A stretch of DNA of 64,000 nucleotides from Actinokineospora alba. Lineage in GTDB: Bacteria > Actinomycetota > Actinomycetes > Mycobacteriales > Pseudonocardiaceae. The stretch is from assembly GCF_004362515.1 (NCBI RefSeq), contig NZ_SNXU01000001.1, positions 1,054,001 to 1,118,000 on the forward strand, given 5' to 3'. The stretch's first letter is position 1; the number at the start of each line of letters is the position of its first letter. Position numbers and translations under genes: made by a program. The notes under the pieces were generated by a model. It saw only the letters and a list, made by a program, of their open reading frames with translations. It had not been told where the DNA came from and ran no database searches. This document shows, in pieces, positions 24,050-35,588 of the stretch.

Positions 24050-25243
24050 CTAAGCGATGATCTTCGTGACCTGACCGGCACCCACGGTGCGGCCACCCTC
24101 GCGGATGGCGAACCGCAGACCCTCGTCCATGGCGATCGGCTGGATCAGCTTCACGGTCATGGAGGTGTTGTCGCCCGGCATGACCATCTCGGTGCCCTCG
24201 GGGAGGGTAACGACACCGGTCACGTCGGTGGTGCGGAAGTAGAACTGCGGGCGGTAGTTGTTGAAGAACGGGGTGTGACGTCCACCCTCGTCCTTGCTCA
24301 GGATGACCGCCTGCGCCTCGAAGTCGGTGTGCGGGGTGGTGGTGCCGGGGCGAACCACAACCTGGCCGCGCTCGACATCCTCACGCTTGACACCGCGGAG
24401 CAGCAGCGCCGCGTTGTCACCCGCCCGACCCTCGTCGAGGAACTTCTTGAACATCTCGATGCTGGTGACCGTGGTCGACAGCGCCTTCTCGCGGATTCCG
24501 ACGACCTCGACGGTCTCGTTCACCTTGATGATGCCGCGCTCGATACGGCCGGTCACGACGGTGCCGCGGCCGGTGATCGTGAAGACGTCCTCGATCGGCA
24601 TGAGGAACGGCTTCTCGGTCTCCCGCTCGGGCTCCGGGATGCTCTCGTCGACCGCGGTCATGAGCTCCATGAGGCGCTCGCCCCACTCGGCGTCACCCTC
24701 GAGGGCCTTGAGCGCGGAGACGCGCACGACCGGCAGGTCGTCGCCCGGGAACTCGTACTCGGTCAGCAGCTCGCGAACCTCGAGCTCGACGAGCTCCAGG
24801 ATCTCCTCGTCGTCCACCATGTCGGCCTTGTTCAGCGCGACAACGATGTACGGCACGCCGACCTGACGGGCCAGGAGCACGTGCTCCTTGGTCTGCGGCA
24901 TCGGACCATCGGTCGCGGCGACCACGAGGATCGCGCCGTCCATCTGGGCGGCACCGGTGATCATGTTCTTGATGTAGTCCGCGTGACCCGGGCAGTCGAC
25001 GTGCGCGTAGTGACGCTTGCCGGTCTCGTACTCGATGTGTGCGATCGAGATCGTGATACCGCGCTGCTTCTCTTCCGGCGCCTTGTCGATCTGATCGAAG
25101 TTCATCAGAGGGTTCACGTCGGGGAACTTGTCGTGCAGGACCCTGGAAATCGCCGCGGTCAGCGTGGTCTTGCCGTGGTCGATGTGACCAATGGTCCCGA
25201 TGTTGACGTGCGGCTTGGTCCGCTCGAACTTCGCCTTCGCCAC
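24050..25243 (-). CDS. tuf: Elongation factor Tu
   Basis: 397-residue GTPase delivering aminoacyl-tRNA to the ribosome. G motifs: GHIDHGKTTL (P-loop), DCPGHADY, NKADMVDD and SALKALEG. The start is a GTG at 25243 with AGGAGG seven bases upstream (MAKAKFERTKPHVNIG); frames further upstream are not coding. Last gene of the str operon, with a strong terminator just downstream. Confidence 0.98.
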   Translation of the reverse strand: MAKAKFERTKPHVNIGTIGHIDHGKTTLTAAISRVLHDKFPDVNPLMNFDQIDKAPEEKQRGITISIAHIEYETGKRHYAHVDCPGHADYIKNMITGAAQMDGAILVVAATDGPMPQTKEHVLLARQVGVPYIVVALNKADMVDDEEILELVELEVRELLTEYEFPGDDLPVVRVSALKALEGDAEWGERLMELMTAVDESIPEPERETEKPFLMPIEDVFTITGRGTVVTGRIERGIIKVNETVEVVGIREKALSTTVTSIEMFKKFLDEGRAGDNAALLLRGVKREDVERGQVVVRPGTTTPHTDFEAQAVILSKDEGGRHTPFFNNYRPQFYFRTTDVTGVVTLPEGTEMVMPGDNTSMTVKLIQPIAMDEGLRFAIREGGRTVGAGQVTKIIA

Positions 25244-25374
25244 TTTGTGTCCTCCTGGACTAGTACTTCCCGCCTGACCGGACATTCGGTGGCGGCTATT
25301 CAGGGTCAAATGTGCGGACCCCGGGGAGACCCCCCGGAGAGCCCGCACCTATCGTGCGGTGCTCCGGTTGGGGG

Positions 25375-27474
<2,100 letters not shown>

Positions 27475-27542
27475 GGGTTTCTTCCCCTGTCTTTGCAGCT
27501 ACGGCGCCGCTGGAGCCCCGGCCGGGAGGCCGAGGCTGGTTG

Positions 27543-28013
27543 TCACCAGCGGTAGTGGGCGAAGGCCTTGTTCGACTCGGCCATCTTGTGGGTGTCCTCG
27601 CGACGCTTGACGCTGGCACCAAGGCCATTGGAGGCGTCGAGGAGTTCGTTCATGAGTCGCTCGATCATGGTCTTCTCGCGGCGAGCCTGCGAGAAGGAGA
27701 CGAGCCAGCGCAGCGCCAGGGTGGTGGAACGACCGGGCTTGACCTCGATCGGCACCTGGTAGGTGGCGCCACCAACGCGGCGGCTCTTGACCTCGATGGT
27801 CGGCTTCACGTTGTCCAGCGCACGCTTGAGCGTGACCACGGGGTCCGTGCCGGTCTTGTCGCGGGCACCCTCGAGGGCACCGTAGACAATACGCTCGGCG
27901 ACGGAACGCTTGCCGTCCTTCAGCACCTTGTTGATGAGCTGCGTGACCAACGGCGAGCTGTACACCGGGTCGGAGATCAGCGGCCGCTTAGGGGCCGGTC
28001 CCTTGCGGGGCAT
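27543..28013 (-). CDS. rpsG: 30S ribosomal protein S7
   Basis: 156-residue primary binder of the 16S 3' domain at the mRNA exit. Sequence MPRKGPAPKRPLISDPVY, VGGATYQVPIEVKPGRSTTL and MAESNKAFAHYRW at the end. It follows rpsL with a one-base gap. Confidence 0.98.
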   Translation of the reverse strand: MPRKGPAPKRPLISDPVYSSPLVTQLINKVLKDGKRSVAERIVYGALEGARDKTGTDPVVTLKRALDNVKPTIEVKSRRVGGATYQVPIEVKPGRSTTLALRWLVSFSQARREKTMIERLMNELLDASNGLGASVKRREDTHKMAESNKAFAHYRW

Positions 28014-28014
28014 A

Positions 28015-28389
28015 TCAGCTCTTCTCCTTCTTCGCGCCGTAACGGCTGCGGGCCTGCTTGCGGTTCTTCACGCCCTGGGTGTCCAGCGAGCCGCGGATGA
28101 TCTTGTAACGAACACCCGGCAGGTCCTTCACTCGGCCACCGCGAACGAGCACCATGGAGTGCTCCTGCAGGTTGTGACCCTCACCCGGGATGTACGCGGT
28201 GACCTCGATGCCGCTGGTCAGCTTCACGCGTGCGACCTTGCGCAGTGCCGAGTTCGGCTTCTTCGGGGTGGTTGTGTACACACGGGTGCACACGCCACGC
28301 CGCTGCGGGCTCCCCTTGAGAGCCGCAGTCTTCTGCTTGGCGACCTTGTCCTGGCGGCCCTTGCGGACCAGCTGCTGGATCGTGGGCAT
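28015..28389 (-). CDS. rpsL: 30S ribosomal protein S12
   Basis: 124-residue decoding-centre protein. The streptomycin-relevant loop reads TTTPKKPNSALRK, with wild-type Lys43; the second loop GGRVKDLPGVRYK also has the sensitive-type Lys. First gene of the str operon with a long 5' region. Confidence 0.98.
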   Translation of the reverse strand: MPTIQQLVRKGRQDKVAKQKTAALKGSPQRRGVCTRVYTTTPKKPNSALRKVARVKLTSGIEVTAYIPGEGHNLQEHSMVLVRGGRVKDLPGVRYKIIRGSLDTQGVKNRKQARSRYGAKKEKS

Positions 28390-28866
28390 AGACCGGCTTT
28401 CTCTGCTTCATGTCGACACCCGGTATCGGGCACCGATATGCACTGTGTACTTACGGTTCCTGCTGTTCCGCCCGTCCCCCGAGGTCGGGCGTGTCGCCCG
28501 TTCCCGGCAGCACCCCACGCGGGAGTGAAACATCCCAGCGGGGTTCGGAAGGAACTCCGGCGTGACTGACAGGAGCCCGCTTCGTGGCGATCGGGTAAAC
28601 GACCATCCAGTTCGCGGACCGCGCGGCACAGGCACACGGATCGACCCGACATGGGTCGGGCGCGAGTAGCAAAGATACCTTCCCGACTGGCACGGGGACA
28701 AATCGGGGTCCTGTTACGGCGCTCAACGCCAGGACACGCACTGTGTCGACCCGGAGGGGGTACTTGATTCCGATGGTAGTCGGAGCGTCCAGTCGATCTC
28801 ATGAAATGGGCCGCGACGCGCCGACACAGGTGCTGCGTCGGCCCGCCGCGGCCCGGTCTTCCCAGG
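28390..28866 (-). other. 5' region of the str operon (non-coding)
   Basis: About 480 bases between rpsL and the DD-carboxypeptidase gene. It contains one good promoter candidate (28672-28701) and several short inverted repeats, for example CGACCC/GGGTCG around 28641-28657. No gene supported. Confidence 0.5.
28672..28701 (-). promoter_or_regulatory. Candidate promoter for the str operon
   Basis: Minus strand TTGTCC and TATCTT separated by 18 bases, giving a leader of about 275 bases before rpsL. Confidence 0.4.
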
Positions 28867-29604
28867 TCAGATGCCGCAGTTGGGCGCCGACCAGAAGCGG
28901 CTGGAGCGGCCGTCGAGGTGCGTGTGGTCGTTGTGGCCGGGGTAGCCCGGCCCGAGGATGCCCGTGAAGCCGTGGCTTCGGGCCTGCTGTGCCAGGCGAC
29001 ACAGCGAGTGCGGGCCGGAGCCGAGGTCCGCGGCGTCCCCGTACAGGTGACGGCTGTTCGAGGCTCCCCCGACCGCGTTGTTGCACGCGTGGCTGCGGAA
29101 GCCACTGGTGACGGTGATCGACTGGTCACCCAGGGCATGACGCATGGCCTGCAGCTTCCACATCGTCACCCGGGCGTTGAATTTCGCCGTCGACGCCGAG
29201 ACCGCGCCGCCCGACCAGTCGCTGTTGCAGCGGTTCAGCTCGGCGTAGGAGAAGTTGACCGGCGTGCAGTCGTCGTCCTGCAACGCGTAGATCTTGCTGT
29301 AGGTCGCGGAGCCCGCGACCCCGTCGGCGCCGAGACCGTAGGCCTGCTGGAACCTGGTCACCGCCGCCCTCGTGCCGGGACCGAACTGGCCGTCGATGGC
29401 GACCACGCCGCCGTAGCCGGGGTAGCCGGAGACGCGGATCTGGAGTTGGCGCACGTCCTCACCGGACATGCCTTCGGACAGGGTGCGGCCCCAGGTGTAG
29501 CAGCCGTCGGCCTGGGCCGGGGCGGCGGTGAGCACGAGGGTGGACAGGATGGCGGCGGCGAGGATGGGCAGGGTGGATAAGAGTCGGGCCAAGCGTCGGT
29601 TCAC
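28867..29604 (-). CDS. Secreted zinc D-Ala-D-Ala carboxypeptidase (peptidase M15A) with peptidoglycan-binding domain
   Basis: Cleaves the terminal D-Ala from peptidoglycan stem peptides outside the cell. 245 residues from the GTG at 29604 (GAGG upstream). Signal peptide 1-32 ends AQA, and the mature protein begins DGCYTW. The peptidoglycan-binding helical domain is about 45-110. The catalytic domain is about 115-245 with zinc ligands His186, Asp193 and His229 and catalytic His224. Subtracting the 32-residue signal gives 154, 161, 197 and 192, the numbering I remember for the Streptomyces albus G enzyme, which this resembles throughout. Six or more Cys suggest disulfides. It lies just outside the str operon. 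Confidence 0.93.
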   Translation of the reverse strand: MNRRLARLLSTLPILAAAILSTLVLTAAPAQADGCYTWGRTLSEGMSGEDVRQLQIRVSGYPGYGGVVAIDGQFGPGTRAAVTRFQQAYGLGADGVAGSATYSKIYALQDDDCTPVNFSYAELNRCNSDWSGGAVSASTAKFNARVTMWKLQAMRHALGDQSITVTSGFRSHACNNAVGGASNSRHLYGDAADLGSGPHSLCRLAQQARSHGFTGILGPGYPGHNDHTHLDGRSSRFWSAPNCGI

Positions 29605-29799
29605 ACGGCACCTCACTGATCCGAGCGACAGGACTCACTCAGCGTCGTCAGGCACATTCGCGGCGGTCAATGGACCACGACGTTGTTAGGGGTCCGATCG
29701 CCGCACACCAAGGGGTGCGCGGGCGCGCGGGTGAACCGCCGATGAAAGTGGGGTGTCGCGGCACGGTCGGTCCCGTGCCGCGACACCCGAGCCCGCTGC

Positions 29800-32574
29800 C
29801 TAGTACCTCCCGAAGTAGCCGGTGACGTCGACGACGAGGTCGGTGGTGGCATCACTCCCGTTATGGAAGGCCACGGTCCCGCTGCCCACGACCGCGAGAT
29901 TGGACACGATCCCCCCTGGAGTGAAGTTCAGCGTCGAGGTCGAGGTGGCCGACCACGGCGCTTGCGGGGCGTGGGCAGTCAGATATCCGCTCGTCCGAGG
30001 ATTCACCACGGTGACGTTCATGACCGCTGCGTCCGGCACGAAGGTCCCGGGCGGGCTGACCCCCTCGAGAACCGGGAAGTACGTGCTGACCCGGGGATCC
30101 AACGGCTTCGGGGCGCCCTGTCCCGTCCCCATGCGGGTGTCGACCTTGCGCACCGGCGTCACCGGGACGAAGTAGGTATCGCCGCCCACGTAGCCGACGA
30201 TGTCTACGACCAGGTGTGTGGTCGTCGTCGTGAAGTAGCTGATCTCCCCGTTCACTCCGACCGGCACGACGACCGCGTTGGTGAGGATCTGACCCGCGAC
30301 ATAATTCAGGTTGGACGCCAGCGGCTTGGCCTTGCCCGTGGGGAACACGGTGAGATGTCCACTCCCAGCAGGACCGGCGGCCGTCACGTTGAGGACTACG
30401 GCCGTGGCCGACGTCGGCACGTTCCCGCCGACGATCCGCCGCGACCAAGTCTGTCCGGCAGGCAGCTGTGCTGGTGCGCCCGTGGGCGTGCCGGTGCCCT
30501 GGCGGGTGTCGAGCACGCGCGACGCGTCCATCGGCGCGTACCCCTCGCTCCGCTCCCGGACGAAATACCCCGCTACGTCCCCGACGAGGTCGACCGTCCC
30601 CGAACTTCCGTTGTGGAAGTCGATGGCACCGCCCGCGCTGACCGGCAGGATCACCAGGTTGGACACGGTCTGACCGGCCCGGAAATTCACGATCGACGCC
30701 AGTGGGCGCGCCTCTCCCGCCGGGTACCCGGTGATGTGTCCCGGCTGGGTGGGATTGGTGACGGCGACATTCACCGCCACCGCGGTCACGCCGACCGGGA
30801 TGCCCGCCTGGCCGCCGACCGCGAGCCGAATCGACTTGAATGGGTCGATCTTGCGCACGGCGCCGCCCTGCCCGACGCCGGTCCGCGTGTCGAGCACGCG
30901 GGTCGGACCGAACGGCACGATGCCGGAGCCGCGGGTGGCGAAGACCGTCGAGGTGACGGCGGTCCGGCCGCCCGCGTCGGTGACCGTGGCCCGGACGGTG
31001 TACGTGCCCGGCGTGCGGTAGCTGTGCCATCCACGGTCGGACGACTGGTTCTCCGTGACCCCGTCCCCGTAGTCCCAGACCACGCTGACGACATTCCAGG
31101 GCGACGTGCCGCCATCGGCCTGGAAGTTCGCGCTCATGACTCCGTTCTGGGTGGCGGTCACCGACGGGGTGAGTGCGCCGCCCGCGGCCACTACCTCGAT
31201 TCGCCAGGGCAGTGCGTAAGTGAGCTTCGACGCCGTGCTCGCGGTCACGGAGATTTGGTAGGTGCCCGTGGCCGAGTACGCGTGTGGGGTCTCGCATGGC
31301 GCGTCATCGAGTTTGCTGCCGTCACCGAAGTCGATGTCGCAGGTGACCGGCAGGCCCCAGCGACTGGTGAGTGTGCTGACGACCTTCACCTCGCCGCCCA
31401 CTGGGGCCCTGGTGGCGCTGAACGAGAGATGACCATCGAGCTGATCTTGAGTCTCGCGGGCGCCGCGGTCGTGATAGGTGACCGCGCCACCGCCGAGATC
31501 GGCGACGTGGGGATTGTCGACCCTGGGGTGTCCATCGATGTCGTCCGCGAGCTGTCCTGGCGCGTCCGCGTTCGCGGAGTCCACCCAGGCGGTGACCGTG
31601 TCCGGATCGACGTTGTAGTCGTGCCCGCCCTGCCCGGTCGCGGCGGTCAGTTCCGCGGGCGAGGCGTAGGTCGTACCAGCCCACAGGTACACGCGATTCG
31701 ACGAGGTATGAACGATGTTGTAGTCGACCGTGACGCCGGGCGCGGCGGCGGCGTCGACCGCGAGGGGGTAGGTGTATCCGCTCTCGCAGAGCGAACTGGA
31801 CGACGCACTTGTCAGGTGGGAGATGATGTTGTTCTGGATCGAGGTCCCTGCGGCGTCGCCGGTCACTGAGACCGCCTTGTTGCAGGAGCCCCGCACGGTG
31901 TTGCCGGTGAAGGCGGTCCCCGGTGCGTTGTTCAGCGTGACGCCCCGGTGCGGCGCCCGCGATGGCAGCTCGTTGCCCGTGATCGTGACGTGACTCGCGC
32001 CGTCGACAACGATCCGCTTGCCGTAGCCCCAGATCGAGTTGCGGCTGAGCGTGACCGCGGAGGATCCCCCGTCGACCCGCATCCCGTCGCTTCCCGGGCT
32101 CCCTTCGAACTGCCCCCAGGTCGTGAGGCGGTCAACCGTCACCCGGCTCGCCCCCGCGACGTGGACCGCGGGAATGCCGACGGCACCCGCCACTCGCATG
32201 CGCCGCAGCACGACATCGTGTGCCTCGCGCACGGTGATCGTGGGAACGGTATCGCCCTCGGCGCGGCGCACGGTCGCGTCGCCTTCGAACACGATGGGCG
32301 CGGTTTCGGTGCCGGAGCGGGTGATGGTGACAGTCTCGCGATGGTCACCTTCGATCTTCACGGTCTGGCCCGCCGTGACGATGTCCGCGGCTGCCTGGAC
32401 GGTGCAGAACGGCTGTTCAACGGTTCCGGCACCGGTGTCGGAACAGGCACTCTTGTCGCTGACATGCAGAACGGATGGCTCCGCGAGAGCGGGCCGGACG
32501 GCCAGGGGTCCTGCGGCGAGACTCAACGCGCAGACCACCACTAAGCCTCGTCTGGTGAACGAGGTCATGATCAT
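29800..32574 (-). CDS. Secreted beta-helix/PKD protein with three C-terminal 'LDTR' repeats, paralogue 2
   Basis: 924 residues. Signal peptide about 1-31 (ends PALA). Residues about 36-360 look like a right-handed parallel beta-helix (ITRSGTETAPIVFEG, repeated xVTITxN turns such as HVTITGNELPS and TSIQNNIISHL). Two PKD-like domains follow, about 380-550 (CDIDFGDGSK, VWDYGDGVTEN, GTYTVRATVTDAGG). Three repeats of about 126 residues begin near 560, 686 and 812 (RVLDTRTGVG, RVLDTRQGTG, RKVDTRMGTG), each ending DxxGYF/V. Beta-helix modules often bind or cleave polysaccharide, but no catalytic residues can be assigned. Tandem paralogue of the next gene. Confidence 0.88.
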   Translation of the reverse strand: MIMTSFTRRGLVVVCALSLAAGPLAVRPALAEPSVLHVSDKSACSDTGAGTVEQPFCTVQAAADIVTAGQTVKIEGDHRETVTITRSGTETAPIVFEGDATVRRAEGDTVPTITVREAHDVVLRRMRVAGAVGIPAVHVAGASRVTVDRLTTWGQFEGSPGSDGMRVDGGSSAVTLSRNSIWGYGKRIVVDGASHVTITGNELPSRAPHRGVTLNNAPGTAFTGNTVRGSCNKAVSVTGDAAGTSIQNNIISHLTSASSSSLCESGYTYPLAVDAAAAPGVTVDYNIVHTSSNRVYLWAGTTYASPAELTAATGQGGHDYNVDPDTVTAWVDSANADAPGQLADDIDGHPRVDNPHVADLGGGAVTYHDRGARETQDQLDGHLSFSATRAPVGGEVKVVSTLTSRWGLPVTCDIDFGDGSKLDDAPCETPHAYSATGTYQISVTASTASKLTYALPWRIEVVAAGGALTPSVTATQNGVMSANFQADGGTSPWNVVSVVWDYGDGVTENQSSDRGWHSYRTPGTYTVRATVTDAGGRTAVTSTVFATRGSGIVPFGPTRVLDTRTGVGQGGAVRKIDPFKSIRLAVGGQAGIPVGVTAVAVNVAVTNPTQPGHITGYPAGEARPLASIVNFRAGQTVSNLVILPVSAGGAIDFHNGSSGTVDLVGDVAGYFVRERSEGYAPMDASRVLDTRQGTGTPTGAPAQLPAGQTWSRRIVGGNVPTSATAVVLNVTAAGPAGSGHLTVFPTGKAKPLASNLNYVAGQILTNAVVVPVGVNGEISYFTTTTTHLVVDIVGYVGGDTYFVPVTPVRKVDTRMGTGQGAPKPLDPRVSTYFPVLEGVSPPGTFVPDAAVMNVTVVNPRTSGYLTAHAPQAPWSATSTSTLNFTPGGIVSNLAVVGSGTVAFHNGSDATTDLVVDVTGYFGRY

Positions 32575-32586
32575 TACCCCCAGAGG

Positions 32587-35337
32587 TCAGTTGTAGCTCA
32601 GATATCCCGTGAGATCGACGACAAGATCGAGTGACCCGTCGCTTCCGTTGTGGAAAGCCACGGGATCGCGGACCACGGCCAGATTCCCCACGACCGCGCC
32701 GGGCTGGAAGTTCAGTGTCGAAGCCGTGGGCGGCGTCAGGCCAGACGGATACGCGGACAGGAAGCCTGCCGCCTTCGGGTTCACCACCGTCACGTTGGCC
32801 ACGGCGTGCTCGGGAATGTCGATCTGGCTGCCGGGTACGAGATCGAAGGCCTCACTCGAGCGTGGGGCAAGCGCATGGGCCGACGACTGCCCGGTCCCGA
32901 TCCGGGTGTCCACGACTCGGGTGGGAGTCAGTGGGGCGAAGAACTTGCGGTACGCATTGCTCTCGGTGGCGTAACCGACCACATCGACGACCAAGTCGGT
33001 ACGGGTGGTGGAAAAGTAGCTGATGGCTCCGCCCGTGCCCACGGGCACCAAGACCGCGTTGGATACGGTCTGCCCAGCGACGTAGTTCAGGTTCGACGCG
33101 AGCGGTTTGCCGCCACCAGCGGGAAAGACCGTCACATGACCGCTTGCCGCGGGGTTCGTCACGGCCACGTTGAGCAGCACCGCCGTCGCCGAGTCGGGCA
33201 CGTTCTGAATGGTGATGTCCTGCGTCCACGTGCCGCCGCCCGGCAACGGTTTCGCGCCGCCATCCGGCGTGCCCAGCCCGGTCCGAGAGTCGAGAACCCG
33301 TGACGGGACAACTGATTCGAAGCCGGAGACGCCAGCGGTCCGCGCGAAGTAGCCGGTGACGTCCGCGATCAGGTGCACCGTGCCCGCGGCGGCGTTGTAG
33401 AACTCGACGGCGCCGTCCGGGCCGACGGGGAGGATCGCCATGTTCGGCACGGTCTGCCCAGCCACGAAGTTCAACGTCGAGGCCAGCGGCCTTGCGGCGC
33501 CCGACGGATAGGCAATGATGTGCCCGGAGGTCGTGGGGTCGGTGACCGCGACGTTCATGGCGACGGCCGTGACGCCCGCCGGAATTCCGCCCTGCCCCGC
33601 CACGGCGAGTCGGATACCGGAGTACGGCTTGATCTTGCCCGTCGTACCGCCGGTGCCCACGCGGGTGTCCAGCAGACGGGTCGGCCCGTACGGCACGAGC
33701 CCGGATCCCACGGTGGTGAACTCGGTGGCCGCCGTCGTCGCGGTGTTGCCGCCAGCGTCGGTCACCGTGGCGCGCACGGTGTAGGTGCCGGGCATGTAGT
33801 AACGGTGATGGAGCGCCGTGCCCTCCACCGTCCGCGTGCTTTCGCCGGTTTGGAACTCCACCTTGGCGATGTTCCACGGGGTACCGCCGCCGTCGGCGCG
33901 CAGCACGACGCCCATCACATTGCTGGCGGTCACGGTCAACGTGGGCATCAAGGCGCCGCCCGCCTGCACCACCTGGATCGTGCTGGAGCGGTGCTCGACA
34001 CTCCCGCCGTCAGTCGACGCGGTGGCCCGCACGGTGTAGGTACCGGGCTGCGTGTATGCGTGGGTGGCCGAGCACGCGCCCTCGATGAGGGTGCCGTCGC
34101 CGAAGTCGATGTCGCACGTGACGGGGATGTTCCAGGAACTGGTGAACGACCCTTCGAACCTCACCTGGCCACCGACCGGCGCCTTCGTGGCGGACTGGGC
34201 AAACGAGCCCGTCACCCGGTCTGTCGACTCCGTCGCGCCGCGGTCCTGGGTCGCGACCTTGCCGACTCCGGTGTTCGCCACCTGGGGCTGGTCGACGGGG
34301 CGCACGCCGGAGCGGTCGGTCGGCAACTGGCCGGGCGCGTCGGCGTTGGCCGAGTCGATCCAGTTCGTGTTTGTGTCGGGGCCGTTGTTGAAGTCGTGGG
34401 CGGCCTGCCCGGTGACGGCGTGCAGATCCTTCGAGAACGGGTAGGTGCGGCCCGACCACGCGTACGCCTTGCCCCAGGCGTACACGATGTTGTAGTCGGT
34501 GATGACACCCTGCGCCGCCGCGATGTCGACGACCACGCCATGTACCTCGGTCGAAGCGGGCCGACAGGACGTGTTCCCGCTGGTGGCGATGCCGTTGATG
34601 ATGTTGTTCTGAATCGAGGTCCCGGTGGCGTCGCCGAAGACGCCGATGGCCCGGTAGCACGCGTTCTTGATCGTGTTCCCGGCTATCGCGACCCGTGGGG
34701 CGTTCACGAGTTCGATCCCCGTCCCATGGTCTCCGGTCACGTTTCCCGCGATCGTCACGTCGTTCGCGCCGTTGACCACCAGCGTCTTTTCCTTGGCCCA
34801 CAAGGACGAGCGGCGGAGAGTCACGGCGCTGGACCCGTCGTCGATCAACAATCCGCGCGCGGTGGAAGTGTTCCAACTCGTTCGCACTGTGAGCGCTTCC
34901 AGCATCACCCGGCTCGACCGCGCGACCCGCAGGGCGAGCCCTTGGGTGTCGCTGCTGGACTCCGTCTCCGTTCCACGGACGACGATGTCGTGGGCGCCGT
35001 GGATCAGCAACGCGGGGACCGTGTCGCTCGCAGCGCCGCGGATGAAGCCGCCCTCGAACACGATGGGCGCGGCTTCGGTGCCGGAGCGGGTGATCGTCAG
35101 CCTGCCGATGTCCGACCGGTCCAGCTTGACCGTCTGCCCCGGCTCGACGACATCGGCCGCGGCCTGCGCTGTGCAGAACGGCTGCGCGCTGCTGCCCACG
35201 CCGGAGTCCGAACAGCCCGAGGTGTTGCTGACGTACAGCACCGACGACTCGGCCATGGCGGGCCGTACCGCCAGTGGGCCCACGGCGGCACCTACCGCAC
35301 AGGCGATGGCTAACGCTCTACGCGAAAGTGTGGTCAC
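32587..35337 (-). CDS. Secreted beta-helix/PKD protein with three C-terminal 'LDTR' repeats, paralogue 1
   Basis: 916 residues with the same order as its neighbour. Signal peptide about 1-29 (ends PAMA). Beta-helix about 35-355 (VSNTSGCSDSGVG, DVTIAGNVTGDHG, TSIQNNIINGIAT). PKD-like region about 370-545 (CDIDFGDGTLIEG, GTYTVRATVTDAGG). Three about-127-residue repeats begin near 554, 681 and 807 (RLLDTRVGTG, RVLDSRTGLG, RVVDTRIGTG), each ending in DVxGY. Only 12 bases separate it from the second paralogue, so they may be cotranscribed. The stump of a third copy lies just upstream. Confidence 0.88.
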   Translation of the reverse strand: MTTLSRRALAIACAVGAAVGPLAVRPAMAESSVLYVSNTSGCSDSGVGSSAQPFCTAQAAADVVEPGQTVKLDRSDIGRLTITRSGTEAAPIVFEGGFIRGAASDTVPALLIHGAHDIVVRGTETESSSDTQGLALRVARSSRVMLEALTVRTSWNTSTARGLLIDDGSSAVTLRRSSLWAKEKTLVVNGANDVTIAGNVTGDHGTGIELVNAPRVAIAGNTIKNACYRAIGVFGDATGTSIQNNIINGIATSGNTSCRPASTEVHGVVVDIAAAQGVITDYNIVYAWGKAYAWSGRTYPFSKDLHAVTGQAAHDFNNGPDTNTNWIDSANADAPGQLPTDRSGVRPVDQPQVANTGVGKVATQDRGATESTDRVTGSFAQSATKAPVGGQVRFEGSFTSSWNIPVTCDIDFGDGTLIEGACSATHAYTQPGTYTVRATASTDGGSVEHRSSTIQVVQAGGALMPTLTVTASNVMGVVLRADGGGTPWNIAKVEFQTGESTRTVEGTALHHRYYMPGTYTVRATVTDAGGNTATTAATEFTTVGSGLVPYGPTRLLDTRVGTGGTTGKIKPYSGIRLAVAGQGGIPAGVTAVAMNVAVTDPTTSGHIIAYPSGAARPLASTLNFVAGQTVPNMAILPVGPDGAVEFYNAAAGTVHLIADVTGYFARTAGVSGFESVVPSRVLDSRTGLGTPDGGAKPLPGGGTWTQDITIQNVPDSATAVLLNVAVTNPAASGHVTVFPAGGGKPLASNLNYVAGQTVSNAVLVPVGTGGAISYFSTTRTDLVVDVVGYATESNAYRKFFAPLTPTRVVDTRIGTGQSSAHALAPRSSEAFDLVPGSQIDIPEHAVANVTVVNPKAAGFLSAYPSGLTPPTASTLNFQPGAVVGNLAVVRDPVAFHNGSDGSLDLVVDLTGYLSYN

Positions 35338-35357
35338 GATGGATGCTCCCCCAGGAG

Positions 35358-35450
35358 TCAGCTGTTGCTCAGGTAACCGGTGCCGTCAACGACAAGATCG
35401 GTTGAGCCGTCGTTTCCGTTATGAGAAGAGCCAAAATCGCGCACGACGGC
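35358..35450 (-). pseudogene. 3' remnant of a third beta-helix/LDTR-repeat paralogue
   Basis: Reading back from a TGA at 35358-35360, the minus strand encodes HNGNDGSTDLVVDGTGYLS then NS, matching the last repeat of the adjacent paralogue (HNGSDGSLDLVVDLTGYLS, YN). Residues before this (AVVRDFGSS) still match AVVRDPVAF. Homology stops near 35455, where unrelated sequence leading to the TetR gene begins. So a third gene of the tandem array was deleted except for about 30 codons. Confidence 0.8.
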
Positions 35451-35560
35451 GGCGGCGAACCCCGACTATCCACGTGACGTCCCCAAGATCCCAGGCCCAC
35501 CGAGTGGGCGACGAGCGGACACTACCTTGTGGACAGTCGGGGAAGAAGGGCCTTGTGTTC

Positions 35561-35580
35561 CAAGACGACTGGTCGTATTG
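35561..35580. promoter_or_regulatory. Operator O1 upstream of tetR-family gene
   Basis: CAAGACGACTGGTCGTATTG, nine bases before the regulator ATG. It matches the perfect palindrome O2 (36207-36226) at 19 of 20 positions. Probable autoregulatory binding site. Confidence 0.8.
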
Positions 35581-35588
35581 TTCCCGGC

